Of a DNA stretch of 64,000 nt, positions 1 through 7,640 are shown piece by piece (the first letter of the stretch is position 1; the number at the start of each line of letters is the position of its first letter). The DNA lies in contig NZ_JAAATR010000031.1 in the NCBI RefSeq assembly GCF_009907385.1, positions 1 through 64,000 of the forward strand. The letters are read 5' to 3'. The stretch is from Atlantibacter hermannii. GTDB lineage: Bacteria; Pseudomonadota; Gammaproteobacteria; Enterobacterales; Enterobacteriaceae. The notes beneath the pieces were generated by a model that was not told the origin of the DNA, ran no database searches, and saw only the letters and a list, made by a program, of their open reading frames with translations. The position numbers and the translations under genes were made by a program.

Positions 1-1004
1 TGTTCCCCGCGCCAGCGGGGATAAACCGCGGTCGGCGACCACGATGTCGTAGAATATCCAGTGTTCCCCGCGCCAGCGGGGATAAACCGCCCTGTACTCC
101 AACCCGGCGTATCGCGGTGATGTGTTCCCCGCGCCAGCGGGGATAAACCGTTGTAGCTTGCCTTTAACAGGTCCGGCACCTGGTGTTCCCCGCGCCAGCG
201 GGGATAAACCGCAATCCTTTTCCGGCGAGCTTCTTCCTCTCTCGTGTTCCCCGCGCCAGCGGGGATAAACCATCGTCGAGAATGCCTTCCGGCAGTTCGT
301 CCTCTTGTTCCCCGCGCCAGCGGGGATAAACCGCAACGTCAATCTTGGCTTGTTGCAGTTCCGCCGTGTTCCCCGCGCCAGCGGGGATAAACCGCAATAT
401 CCATTTTTGTAGCGTCGTAACCCATCGTGTTCCCCGCGCCAGCGGGGATAAACCGGTCGGCGCCGGCCTCGGCCAGCGTTACCCCCGGTGTTCCCCGCGC
501 CAGCGGGGATAAACCGCAGGACTGTACTCGCTGGTATCCCGTGTTGGTGTGTTCCCCGCGCCAGCGGGGATAAACCGTCGCCGGCCCGGTCGATCGCAAA
601 CGCTCCGCCGTGTTCCCCGCGCCAGCGGGGATAAACCGCAGAGCTTTTCGTAAATCGGGAAGTCTTTCTCGTGTTCCCCGCGCCAGCGGGGATAAACCGT
701 CGTCAGGCATCACGTCGGGCAGTTCGTCGCCGTGTTCCCCGCGCCAGCGGGGATAAACCGCAGTCGGGCCTCGAGACGCGCATCACTTTGCCGTGTTCCC
801 CGCGCCAGCGGGGATAAACCGCAGCTGAGCGAAAACTCGTTCCTTTCTCCGACGTGTTCCCCGCGCCAGCGGGGATAAACCGCGATCTCGCCGCATCGCT
901 ACCGGCCTGGTAATGTGTTCCCCGCGCCAGCGGGGATAAACCGTTTCGCACCTGGTAAGTGATTATCAGCGGCTCGTATTCCCCGCGTAAACAGAGATAA
1001 ACCG
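1..1004 (+). CRISPR. Type I-E CRISPR array, trailer end (17 repeats visible)
   Basis: Repeats of 29 bp carry the I-E core TTCCCCGCGCCAGCGGGGAT with a 7-bp palindromic stem, and recur every 61 bp with 32-bp spacers. Repeat starts: 1 (cut by the window edge), 61, 122, 183, 244, 305, 366, 427, 488, 549, 610, 671, 732, 793, 854, 915, 976. The first 16 are nearly identical: 244 ends in A instead of G, and 305 begins with T. The one at 976 is strongly diverged in its palindrome. Decay at the right end marks this as the trailer, so the leader and cas1-cas2 end lie left of the window and the array is transcribed rightwards. No cas gene is present here. Sixteen spacers are complete. Apparent reverse-strand proteins across the array are repeat-driven artefacts. 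Confidence 0.98.
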
Positions 1005-1034
1005 AGTAAAAGTATTATATGCCATGCCCGGAGA

Positions 1035-1063
1035 AGCCCTCTCACGCAGGCAGAGCTAAACTC
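1035..1063 (+). repeat. Probable decayed 18th CRISPR repeat
   Basis: Fifty-nine bases after the last clear repeat, this 29-base stretch aligns to the consensus at about 14 positions by eye, including the TAAAC near the 3' end and the central CGC. The spacing and the gradual decay from 976 make an eroded repeat plausible, but it is close to chance level and may be non-functional. Confidence 0.4.
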
Positions 1064-1202
1064 AGCAGACACTCTGCTCACTTCGATCTTTCCGCCATGA
1101 AAATGACGCGGAATTGCTGTGAATACTTAGCTCGCATCCCATTTCATTCATCACTCTGATAGCAATTCTTTATTTATTCCTGCGAAGAGGTATAAACTCT
1201 TC

Positions 1203-1227
1203 AAACCTTCCATCCAAAGGAAGGTTT
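1203..1227. promoter_or_regulatory. CueR-type operator in front of cueR
   Basis: A perfect 9-bp inverted repeat, AAACCTTCC / GGAAGGTTT with a 7-bp spacer, matches the dyad recognised by CueR at copper promoters (core ACCTTCC-N7-GGAAGGT). Here it sits directly upstream of the cueR ribosome-binding site GGAGGA. A TATAAA lies just before it at about 1191, so the dyad is downstream of a possible -10. It could serve in autorepression, or form a hairpin in the leader. Confidence 0.65.
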
Positions 1228-1238
1228 CGGAGGACACA

Positions 1239-1655
1239 ATGAACATAAGTGATGTCGCAAAAAAAACCGGTTTAACCAGTAAAGCGATTCGTTTTTACGA
1301 AGAGAAAGGGTTGGTGACGCCGCCGCTGCGCAGTGAAAACGGCTACCGCAGCTACACCCAAAGTCATCTTGATGAACTGACCTTATTGCGCCAGGCGCGT
1401 CAGGTGGGTTTTAACCTGGAAGAGTGTAAAGAGCTGGTGCACTTGTTCAACGACCCCGGGCGTCGTAGCGCAGATGTGAAAGCGCGTACCCTGCAAAAGG
1501 TGGCGGAGATTGAAAAGCATATCGTCGAGCTTAACGATATGCGCGCGCAGTTATTGGCATTGGCGGAATCCTGCCCAGGTGACGACAGTGCCGATTGCCC
1601 TATCATGGATAATCTTTCTGGCTGCTGCCATCGCCGCGCGAAATCCCAGCCATAA
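1239..1655 (+). CDS. cueR: CueR, copper/silver-responsive MerR-family regulator
   Basis: Cytoplasmic transcription activator that senses Cu(I)/Ag(I)/Au(I) and switches on copper efflux and oxidation genes. The 138-residue protein has the MerR winged-helix start ([20 protein letters not shown]), a dimerisation helix around residues 80-110, and the C-terminal metal loop. Cys112 and Cys120 fall exactly where the two metal ligands of E. coli CueR lie; an extra CC pair follows at 129-130. The start is fixed by GGAGGA 8 bases upstream. It stands alone between the CRISPR array and a terminator. copA, its usual target, is not in the window. Confidence 0.96.
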   Translation: MNISDVAKKTGLTSKAIRFYEEKGLVTPPLRSENGYRSYTQSHLDELTLLRQARQVGFNLEECKELVHLFNDPGRRSADVKARTLQKVAEIEKHIVELNDMRAQLLALAESCPGDDSADCPIMDNLSGCCHRRAKSQP

Positions 1656-1657
1656 AA

Positions 1658-1689
1658 AAACCTGCCCGACGCAGCGCGTGGGCAGGTTT
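1658..1689 (+). terminator. Intrinsic terminator of cueR
   Basis: Stem AAACCTGCCC / GGGCAGGTTT (1658-1667 with 1680-1689), followed by T residues. The A-run on the left makes it usable for the opposing ybbJ transcript as well. Confidence 0.85.
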
Positions 1690-1702
1690 TATCGACAACA
1701 AT

Positions 1703-2155
1703 TTACTGAGAAGAAGGGCGAACCCGCAGCATAATCCCTTCAACGGCAATCACCTCAACGCGCGTTCCGGCAGGGATGTCCTCATGGGCCACCACTGGCC
1801 ATGTGCCGTCACCCACTCGCATATGTCCGCGCCCGTTAACTAACGCAGTATCCAGCATAAAACGTTGACCGATAAGCTGCTGGCCGCGTTGGTTTAATAC
1901 TGCATCGGCACGTGGCTGAGGTTTACGCGCCAGCCAGCGCGACCACAGCAACGCGGCAATGACCGTTAACACCGCGAAACAGAGCCCTTGCCACTCCCAG
2001 CCAAGCGGAAACAACCACACCAATAGCCCGGTGATCACTGCCGCCACGCCACTCCACAGTAAATAACCGCTTCCACCGAGCATTTCTGCGGCCAACAGCA
2101 GGCCGCCAAGGCTCAGCCAGAAGGTGTGAGGATACACCAGGAAAAAGGCCATCAT
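1703..2155 (-). CDS. ybbJ: NfeD-family membrane protein YbbJ
   Basis: Small inner-membrane protein of 150 residues. The first roughly 70 residues form hydrophobic helices ([17 protein letters not shown], then [14 protein letters not shown]). The remainder is a soluble beta-rich NfeD/OB-fold domain with the typical ending [13 protein letters not shown]. NfeD proteins work beside SPFH/stomatin-type proteins in membrane quality control. The gene overlaps the end of qmcA by 4 bases (ATGA), so the two are cotranscribed and very likely act together. Its exact biochemical role is not known. Confidence 0.93.
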   Translation of the reverse strand: MMAFFLVYPHTFWLSLGGLLLAAEMLGGSGYLLWSGVAAVITGLLVWLFPLGWEWQGLCFAVLTVIAALLWSRWLARKPQPRADAVLNQRGQQLIGQRFMLDTALVNGRGHMRVGDGTWPVVAHEDIPAGTRVEVIAVEGIMLRVRPSSQ

Positions 2156-3066
2156 GGGCGTTTACGCTCGCTGCTTTCTTTCAACAGTTCGCTAATGCCG
2201 GCAATTGAGCCCATCAGACTGGTGGCATCCAGCGGCATCAGCACCACTTTACTGTTATTGGCTGCGCCGATTTGCTGGAGCGCATCGGTGTATTTTTGCG
2301 CGACAAAGTAGTTCACCGCCTGAATATCCCCGGCGGCGATAGCCTCTGAAACCATTTTCGTTGCGCGGGCTTCTGCTTCCGCTGAACGTTCGCGCGCTTC
2401 AGCCTGCAAAAAAGCCGATTCACGTTCACCTTCGGCTTTGAGGATCTGCGATTGTTTATCGCCTTCAGCCTTGAGGATCTCCGCCTGACGTACGCCTTCC
2501 GCTTCCAGAATGTAGGCGCGCTTGGTACGTTCCGCTTTCATCTGCGCATTCATTGATGAGATCAATTCAGCCGGTGGACGGACATCGCGGATTTCAATAC
2601 GCGTAACCTTAATCCCCCACGGATTGGTGGCTTCATCGACAATATGCAGCAAGCGCGTATTAATGCTGTCACGCTGGGAAAGCATCTCGTCGAGTTCCAT
2701 GGAACCCAGAACGGTACGAATATTGGTCATCGTGAGGTTGATGATAGCGTGTTCAAGGTTACTCACTTCATACGCCGCTTTCGGCGCATCGATAACCTGA
2801 ATAAAGCAGACCGCATCGATGGTAACGTTGGCGTTATCCTTGGAAATAACTTCCTGAGAAGGAATATCCAGTACCTGTTCCATCATATTGATTTTACGGC
2901 CAATACGGTCCATGAACGGCACCACCAGGCTTAGCCCTGGCTGGAGCGTTTTGGTATAGCGCCCGAAGCGCTCAACAGTCCATTGATATCCCTGAGGAAC
3001 AATTTTTACGCCAGCACCCACAATCACGAGTGCAACGAAGATTAATACCGGGATCACAATAAGCAT
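2152..3066 (-). CDS. qmcA: QmcA, SPFH/stomatin-family membrane protease regulator
   Basis: SPFH-domain protein anchored by one N-terminal membrane helix ([19 protein letters not shown]). A band-7 domain follows ([15 protein letters not shown]...), and then a long Ala/Glu coiled coil with repeated [19 protein letters not shown] units. In E. coli QmcA was found as a suppressor linked to FtsH-type membrane quality control and forms large microdomain assemblies. I place the start at 3066 because AGGAGG lies just upstream and this gives 304 residues, the family length; an upstream ATG at 3111 would add 15 residues of no membrane character. First gene of the qmcA-ybbJ pair. Confidence 0.95.
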   Translation of the reverse strand: MLIVIPVLIFVALVIVGAGVKIVPQGYQWTVERFGRYTKTLQPGLSLVVPFMDRIGRKINMMEQVLDIPSQEVISKDNANVTIDAVCFIQVIDAPKAAYEVSNLEHAIINLTMTNIRTVLGSMELDEMLSQRDSINTRLLHIVDEATNPWGIKVTRIEIRDVRPPAELISSMNAQMKAERTKRAYILEAEGVRQAEILKAEGDKQSQILKAEGERESAFLQAEARERSAEAEARATKMVSEAIAAGDIQAVNYFVAQKYTDALQQIGAANNSKVVLMPLDATSLMGSIAGISELLKESSERKRP

Positions 3067-3582
3067 CAAAAAACCTCCTGTGTTTTGGTGCGAGTCTTGA
3101 CGTCTTGCCACATGTCTGTGACAGGCGGCTAATGGTCATCATCCCCGCTTAAGATGAATAAAGCAACGAACAGAGGTGTAGGCCAGTGGGCCTGGGGAAG
3201 AGCAGAGAAAAAAAAGCCCCACGGGTAGGGGCGGACAAAATGCAAAAAAGCAAAGAGTAAAACTATGGATTAAGTGACAGGGTAGACTCTCTTAAAAGAC
3301 TACTCTGTAAAGAGTCTTTTAAGAGTGCCAGAAAGCGAACATGCCAAAGACCGACAGGTGGCACGCAATAAAGGGATGTTCAGCTGTTCCGGCTCCTTAT
3401 GCTGCACACTGTGGAAGGTTACAGTCGCACCACTTCACCAGAGTCAGGAAAAAACACCCCTCTCAATCAGCATCGACAGCAATGAGCGCGTCGATGATGA
3501 AACTCTACACTATGACATAATAAAGTAAAAGTTTATTTTTTTATAAAGTCACTTTAAAAGTCTTAGTAAAGTCATTGGCGCG
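3067..3582. other. 516-bp intergenic region: qmcA promoter side, terminator and a 13-bp inverted repeat
   Basis: No convincing gene. It holds the qmcA leader, a minus-strand intrinsic terminator (3208-3232), a perfect 13-bp inverted repeat CTCTTAAAAGACT / AGTCTTTTAAGAG at 3289-3301 and 3313-3325, and an AT-rich stretch with repeated AAAGTC words at 3515-3575. In E. coli the divergent fetAB genes lie here; they are absent. Confidence 0.7.
3208..3232 (-). terminator. Intrinsic terminator downstream of the unrecognised gene 3583-4452
   Basis: On the minus strand: stem GCCCC / GGGGC with a 7-base loop, followed by eight T residues (A-run at 3208-3215 on the plus strand). Confidence 0.7.
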
Positions 3583-4452
3583 CTATGAGTGATGTTGCTG
3601 CGGGAAGGTAAAAGTAAAGTCAGCTATATACTGCTCGCCAGCCTGGTTAATCGCTTGCGAAAGCGCCAGGTAATAGCGCTCCGGGCCTAGCTCGTCGATT
3701 TGCTTCAATTGTTCCCGGATCGGCGCGCAAAACAGCGCGACGTTGCCGGCTTCCACGCGTTTATTATTAGGAGGCAGTTCACCCGTAATGGCTTTAAACC
3801 AGGTGCGCACGGAGCCCTTAAGAGGGGTTGGCACTTTGGCGAGAGTGTCGTGGCCGGTCAATATTTGCAACGTGGGGAAGCGGTTGTTTTTCACGGCCTC
3901 CCCAAGACGTGCATAAAATTGGCTAAATATTTCCGGTGAGCCCAGATCGGCAATTTTAGGCTTAGTCGTGATGCGATTTCTGTTCCCCGCTTTGCGTACC
4001 GGGGCAGGCCCGGCAGAACCCTGCGTGGCGCTGTCCAGTTGCAGATCGAACAGCAGATTGCAGTGCTCGCGGCGCTCTTTCACATTGGGGAATTTCGCGA
4101 TAAACGCGCTGATAAACTCTTTGGTTCCAAAGTTAGCCAGTTGATGGTTATTCAGCCACTGCCCGCGCGCAAAATCGTTGGGAGAAATAAACCAGGCTGG
4201 CGTCTCGGTAAAGCGTCTGGATTTACCTTTAGCGTCAAACTCAACAAATTCTGAGCCTTCGTTAAACGCAAAACGGCAGTTTCTGAAGCTGGTGATAGTC
4301 GTGTTGACAATCAATGCGTCATTAACAAATTTGACCACTTCAGGGCTAATGACAAAAGCAGTTTGTTCTTCAGAACGGATAACATTCATTAAAGCCTGTA
4401 CGTCTGGTACTCCAGGCTTTAATGAGTGAAATTCGAGAAATAAATGGTGCAT
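3583..4452 (-). CDS. Unrecognised protein in place of fetAB
   Basis: I do not recognise this 289-residue protein. The start at 4452 (MHHLFLEF...) is preferred over an upstream ATG at 4497 because GGGAAG lies 9 bases before it. The protein appears soluble: no signal peptide or membrane segment. The first half is mixed alpha/beta with several aromatic residues (ETPAWFISPNDFARGQW). A basic, Gly/Pro-rich stretch follows (residues about 145-165), then a helical C-terminal part (SQFYARLGEAVKNNRFPTLQ, and IREQLKQIDELGPERYYLAL). It is less G+C-rich than its neighbours, has its own terminator, and sits at a point where E. coli carries fetAB. This suggests a locally acquired gene. No function is assigned. 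Confidence 0.75.
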   Translation of the reverse strand: MHHLFLEFHSLKPGVPDVQALMNVIRSEEQTAFVISPEVVKFVNDALIVNTTITSFRNCRFAFNEGSEFVEFDAKGKSRRFTETPAWFISPNDFARGQWLNNHQLANFGTKEFISAFIAKFPNVKERREHCNLLFDLQLDSATQGSAGPAPVRKAGNRNRITTKPKIADLGSPEIFSQFYARLGEAVKNNRFPTLQILTGHDTLAKVPTPLKGSVRTWFKAITGELPPNNKRVEAGNVALFCAPIREQLKQIDELGPERYYLALSQAINQAGEQYIADFTFTFPQQHHS

Positions 4453-4589
4453 TTTTATGTCTTCCCGGGCATTTTTTAGCACAGCGTAGCAGATCAAAAC
4501 GGTAACAACCAGTGAGGCAAAAGTCAGTCCTCAGAATGTTTTGAGCACAGAGAATTTCCCGCCGGCAAGACTTCGATAAAACAAAACAA

Positions 4590-4613
4590 AATGCCAGCCT
4601 GATGGCTGGCATT
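4590..4613 (-). terminator. Intrinsic terminator of cnoX
   Basis: Perfect 10-bp stem AATGCCAGCC / GGCTGGCATT with a 4-base loop. On the minus strand it is followed by ATTTTGTTTTGTTTT, directly downstream of the cnoX stop. Confidence 0.88.
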
Positions 4614-4643
4614 AATCTGCGCAGAGAAGGGAATGCAACAGGA

Positions 4644-5498
4644 TTAATACAGCAGAGAATAAAGCTGACGACGATATTTAGACGCCAGCTGATCGCCGGT
4701 ACCCAGCGCGGCCAGGATTTCCTGCAGCATTTTACGTACCTGACCGTCGCCCGCCCCGAGGTCTGATTTCAGATGGGACCATAGCAATTCAAGGGCTTCC
4801 TCATTACGCCCGACCTGATGCAGTTGCAGCGCCAGCTGGGCGGCAAGCTGCGCGTCCTGCGGATTTTGCGCTACCTGCTGCTGGAGCTGTTGGATCTCCG
4901 GCGTATCGGCGGCCTGGCGCAGTAAATCGATTTGCGCCATCAGCCCCTGATAGCGGGTGTCCTGATCCTGTAGCGGAATGGTTTTCAGCACCGCTTCGGC
5001 ATCCTCGCTGCGCTGCAGCGCGATTTGGGTTTGCGCCAGCAGCAGGCCGATTTCGCTGTTCTGGCCGGAGAGCTGCCAGGCGTCCTTCAGTAGCGGCAGC
5101 GCTTCGGCATGTTTGCCTTCTTCAATCAGCGCCATCGCTTCCTGGGCTTTCAACTCTTCTTCGCGTGGCAGGACTTTATCGAGCAGGGCGCGAACCGCTT
5201 CTTCCGGCTGCGGGCCCTGGAAACCGTCAACCGGCTGGCCCTGCTGGAACAGATACACCGTCGGGATGGCGCGCAGGCCAAACTGCGCGGCGACGCGCTG
5301 TTCGGCATCGCAATCCACTTTGGCGAGAATAAACTGGCCGTGGTACTGATTTGCCAGCTTCTCCAGCATCGGCGTCAACTGCTCGCAGTGCTGGCTGCGC
5401 GGCGACCAGAAATAGAACAGCACCGGCGTGGTCATTGACTGCTCAATCACCTGATGCAGGTTCGATTCGTTGATATCAAAAATTGATTCCAGGGACAT
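4644..5498 (-). CDS. cnoX: CnoX (YbbN), thioredoxin-TPR chaperedoxin
   Basis: A cytoplasmic holdase that protects proteins during hypochlorous-acid stress and passes clients to GroEL and DnaK. The N-terminal half is a thioredoxin fold (residues about 5-110). Its active site reads S35-Q-H-C38, so the first catalytic Cys is replaced by Ser, as in E. coli CnoX. It therefore lacks thiol oxidoreductase activity of the usual type. The C-terminal half is tetratricopeptide-like helices ([39 protein letters not shown]). 284 residues is the family length. It forms a same-strand row with ybbO and tesA and ends at a strong terminator. Confidence 0.95.
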   Translation of the reverse strand: MSLESIFDINESNLHQVIEQSMTTPVLFYFWSPRSQHCEQLTPMLEKLANQYHGQFILAKVDCDAEQRVAAQFGLRAIPTVYLFQQGQPVDGFQGPQPEEAVRALLDKVLPREEELKAQEAMALIEEGKHAEALPLLKDAWQLSGQNSEIGLLLAQTQIALQRSEDAEAVLKTIPLQDQDTRYQGLMAQIDLLRQAADTPEIQQLQQQVAQNPQDAQLAAQLALQLHQVGRNEEALELLWSHLKSDLGAGDGQVRKMLQEILAALGTGDQLASKYRRQLYSLLY

Positions 5499-5557
5499 GT
5501 GTCACCCTCTTTTGTCGATTTGTTTTTTTACATGGGGGCAGAAGGCGGGGCTTCAAC

Positions 5558-6328
5558 TCAGCCCTGCAAAATTTTGTCCATCACTCGCCCCGGCAACAGA
5601 CGTTTTAACAGCCCGACGGCGTATGTCACCAGCGTCACCGGGTAACGCAGTTTAGGGTTTTCGCTCTCAAAAGCATGGCGCACTTTCGCGACCACCGCCT
5701 CCGGTCCCAGGGTAAACCGCGCGGCGATGCCGGGGTTTTCCACCGGTTTGTCGGACTGGGTTTGGTTAACGTTATCGGTAAAGCGGGTGCGGATCGGGCC
5801 GGGTTCGATCAGGCTCACTTTGATCCCGCTGTAGCGCAGTTCCATGCGCAGCGCGTCGGACCAGGCTTCCAGCGCATATTTGCTGGCGGCATAGGCCCCG
5901 CGACCCGGCGTAGAGATCAGCCCCATCACCGAACTGGTGTTAACAATGCGCCCTTCATTGTGCGGCAGCATGGCGGGCAGCAACAGCATGGTGAGCTGGT
6001 GCGCGCCGAAAAAGTTGGTGGAAAACTGTTGCTCCATCTGGGTACGGCTGATGGTGGTGAGCGGCCCGTAAACTCCGTAGCCACCATTATTGAAAATGCC
6101 GTACAGCCGGTTGCCGGTCAGGGCGATCACCTGCGCGGCGGCGGCCTCGACGCTCTGCGGATCGTCGAGATCGAGCAATACCCCGCTAAAGCCGAGCGCA
6201 TTCATCTGTTCGACGTCAGCGGGTTTGCGGCAGGCGGCGAGCACCCGGTAGCCAAGACGCTGTAATTCATGGGCGCTGGCCAGGCCAATCCCGCTGGAAC
6301 ATCCTGTTATTAAGACTGATTTTTGCAT
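5558..6328 (-). CDS. ybbO: YbbO, NADP-dependent short-chain aldehyde reductase
   Basis: Short-chain dehydrogenase/reductase of 256 residues. Visible signatures are the nucleotide loop GCSSGIG near residue 8, the NNGGYG segment replacing the usual NNAG, Ser of NTSSVMG, and the catalytic YxxxK as YAASK. The E. coli orthologue reduces aldehydes and retinal with NADPH. The C-terminal stretch (FESENPKLRYPVTLVTYAVGLLKRLLPG) is mildly amphipathic, consistent with membrane-near substrates. It lies between tesA and cnoX as in E. coli. Confidence 0.92.
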   Translation of the reverse strand: MQKSVLITGCSSGIGLASAHELQRLGYRVLAACRKPADVEQMNALGFSGVLLDLDDPQSVEAAAAQVIALTGNRLYGIFNNGGYGVYGPLTTISRTQMEQQFSTNFFGAHQLTMLLLPAMLPHNEGRIVNTSSVMGLISTPGRGAYAASKYALEAWSDALRMELRYSGIKVSLIEPGPIRTRFTDNVNQTQSDKPVENPGIAARFTLGPEAVVAKVRHAFESENPKLRYPVTLVTYAVGLLKRLLPGRVMDKILQG

Positions 6329-6356
6329 AACTTTACCCGCTCATGCCCCCGATGGG

Positions 6357-6986
6357 TTATGAGTCGTGTTTAACTAAAGGAGCCAGTCGCGTTTCCATCC
6401 AGTCCGCGATAAACGGCTGTGCGTCACGATTGGGGTGAATACCGTCGTCCTGCATCCATTGCGGTTTGAGATACACCTCCTCCATAAAAAACGGCAGGAG
6501 CGGAATATCAAACTCTCTGGCAAGGTCAGGGTAGATGGCGCTGAACGCGTCATTGTAGCGGCGTCCGTAGTTGGCGGGCAGGCGAATCTGCATCAGCAGC
6601 GGTTCGGCATCCGCCGACTTCACCTGAGTGATAATCTGGCGCAGGGTGGATGCGATGGCATCCGGCTGGAAGCCGCGCAAACCGTCGTTGCCGCCCAGCT
6701 CCACCAGTACCCAGCGCGGCTGATGCTGTTTTAGCAGCGTCGGCAGCCGTGACAGGCCCTGCGCGGCGGTGTCGCCGCTGATGCTGGCGTTAACGACGTT
6801 AACGTCGCGCGACTGCCACTTGTCATTCAGCAGCGCGGGCCAGGCGGCGTTGGCCGACATCCGGTAGCCGGCGCTCAGGCTATCGCCCAAAATTAATAAC
6901 GTGTCCGCTGCGGCGGCGCGAAATGTCATTAAAGCCAGTAACAGGAAAGGCCAATGCCAGCGGAAAACATTATTGAAGTTCATCAT
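6357..6986 (-). CDS. tesA: TesA, periplasmic acyl-CoA thioesterase I / lysophospholipase L1
   Basis: GDSL/SGNH hydrolase that cleaves acyl-CoA, lysophospholipids and esters in the periplasm. The start at 6986 gives MMNFNNVF..., a typical signal peptide (FLLLALMTFRAAAA-DT). The mature protein begins with the GDSL block ILGDSLSAGY; the oxyanion Gly/Asn lies in ELGGNDGL, and the Asp-His pair in DDGIHPN. A longer reading from 7016 would spoil the signal peptide. Its 5' end overlaps the divergent ybbA start by 33 bases. Confidence 0.95.
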   Translation of the reverse strand: MMNFNNVFRWHWPFLLLALMTFRAAAADTLLILGDSLSAGYRMSANAAWPALLNDKWQSRDVNVVNASISGDTAAQGLSRLPTLLKQHQPRWVLVELGGNDGLRGFQPDAIASTLRQIITQVKSADAEPLLMQIRLPANYGRRYNDAFSAIYPDLAREFDIPLLPFFMEEVYLKPQWMQDDGIHPNRDAQPFIADWMETRLAPLVKHDS

Positions 6987-7640
6987 CTTAAGAAGTCCGT
7001 CGGTCAGGGGGAACACCAGCTTTCCATCCTTACCGGAGTTGAGCTGGTTGTCAAACCGGCCCAGACCATCGCGCTGATTGGCGAGTCGGGCTCAGGTAAA
7101 TCCACGCTGCTGGCAATCCTGGCGGGTCTTGACGATGGCAGCAGCGGCGAAGTGCACCTGCTGGGCCAGCCGCTGCACCGTATGGACGAAGAGGCGCGCG
7201 CCCGGCTGCGCGCCAGCCAGGTAGGGTTTGTATTCCAGTCGTTTATGTTAATCCCCACGCTTAACGCGCTGGAAAACGTCGAGCTTCCGGCGCTGTTGCG
7301 CGGCGAGAATGACAAAACCGGGCGCGAGCAGGCTAAAGCGCTGCTCGAACAGCTTGGCCTCGGCAAGCGCCTCGACCATCTTCCGGCGCAGCTCTCCGGT
7401 GGCGAGCAGCAGCGCGTGGCGCTGGCCCGCGCCTTTAACGGCCGCCCGACGGTGCTGTTTGCCGATGAACCTACAGGCAACCTCGACAGACACACCGGCG
7501 ATCGCATTGCTGATTTGCTGTTTTCCCTGAACCGCGATTACGCCACTACCCTGATTCTGGTGACTCACGATGAACAGCTGGCGGCGCGCTGCGACCGGCG
7601 GCTGCGGCTGTGTGACGGCCAGCTCGTGGAGGAAGCATGA
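6954..7640 (+). CDS. ybbA: YbbA, ABC transporter ATPase of the YbbAP-TesA system
   Basis: 228-residue ATPase of the MacB/LolD-like ABC family. Walker A is GESGSGKS (residues about 43-50), the Q-loop lies in VFQSFMLIPTLNALENVEL, the signature is LSGGEQQR, Walker B is VLFADEP and the switch His is in LVTHDE. It pairs with the permease YbbP, whose start overlaps its stop by 4 bases. ATPases of this type usually drive mechanotransmission rather than import. The neighbouring periplasmic TesA has been linked to YbbAP in lipid or hydrophobic-compound handling. Confidence 0.95.
   Translation: MPAENIIEVHHLKKSVGQGEHQLSILTGVELVVKPAQTIALIGESGSGKSTLLAILAGLDDGSSGEVHLLGQPLHRMDEEARARLRASQVGFVFQSFMLIPTLNALENVELPALLRGENDKTGREQAKALLEQLGLGKRLDHLPAQLSGGEQQRVALARAFNGRPTVLFADEPTGNLDRHTGDRIADLLFSLNRDYATTLILVTHDEQLAARCDRRLRLCDGQLVEEA

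Noticed and set aside
164..1081. Minus-strand open frames across the first kilobase with repeated RFIPAGAGNT / GLSPLARGT peptides
   Set aside because: They are translations of the 29-bp CRISPR repeat in three frames because 61-bp spacing shifts the frame; no ribosome-binding site or domain.
3325..3528. 67-codon plus-strand frame between qmcA and the orphan gene
   Set aside because: Starts inside the 13-bp inverted repeat, has no ribosome-binding site and no recognisable domain.
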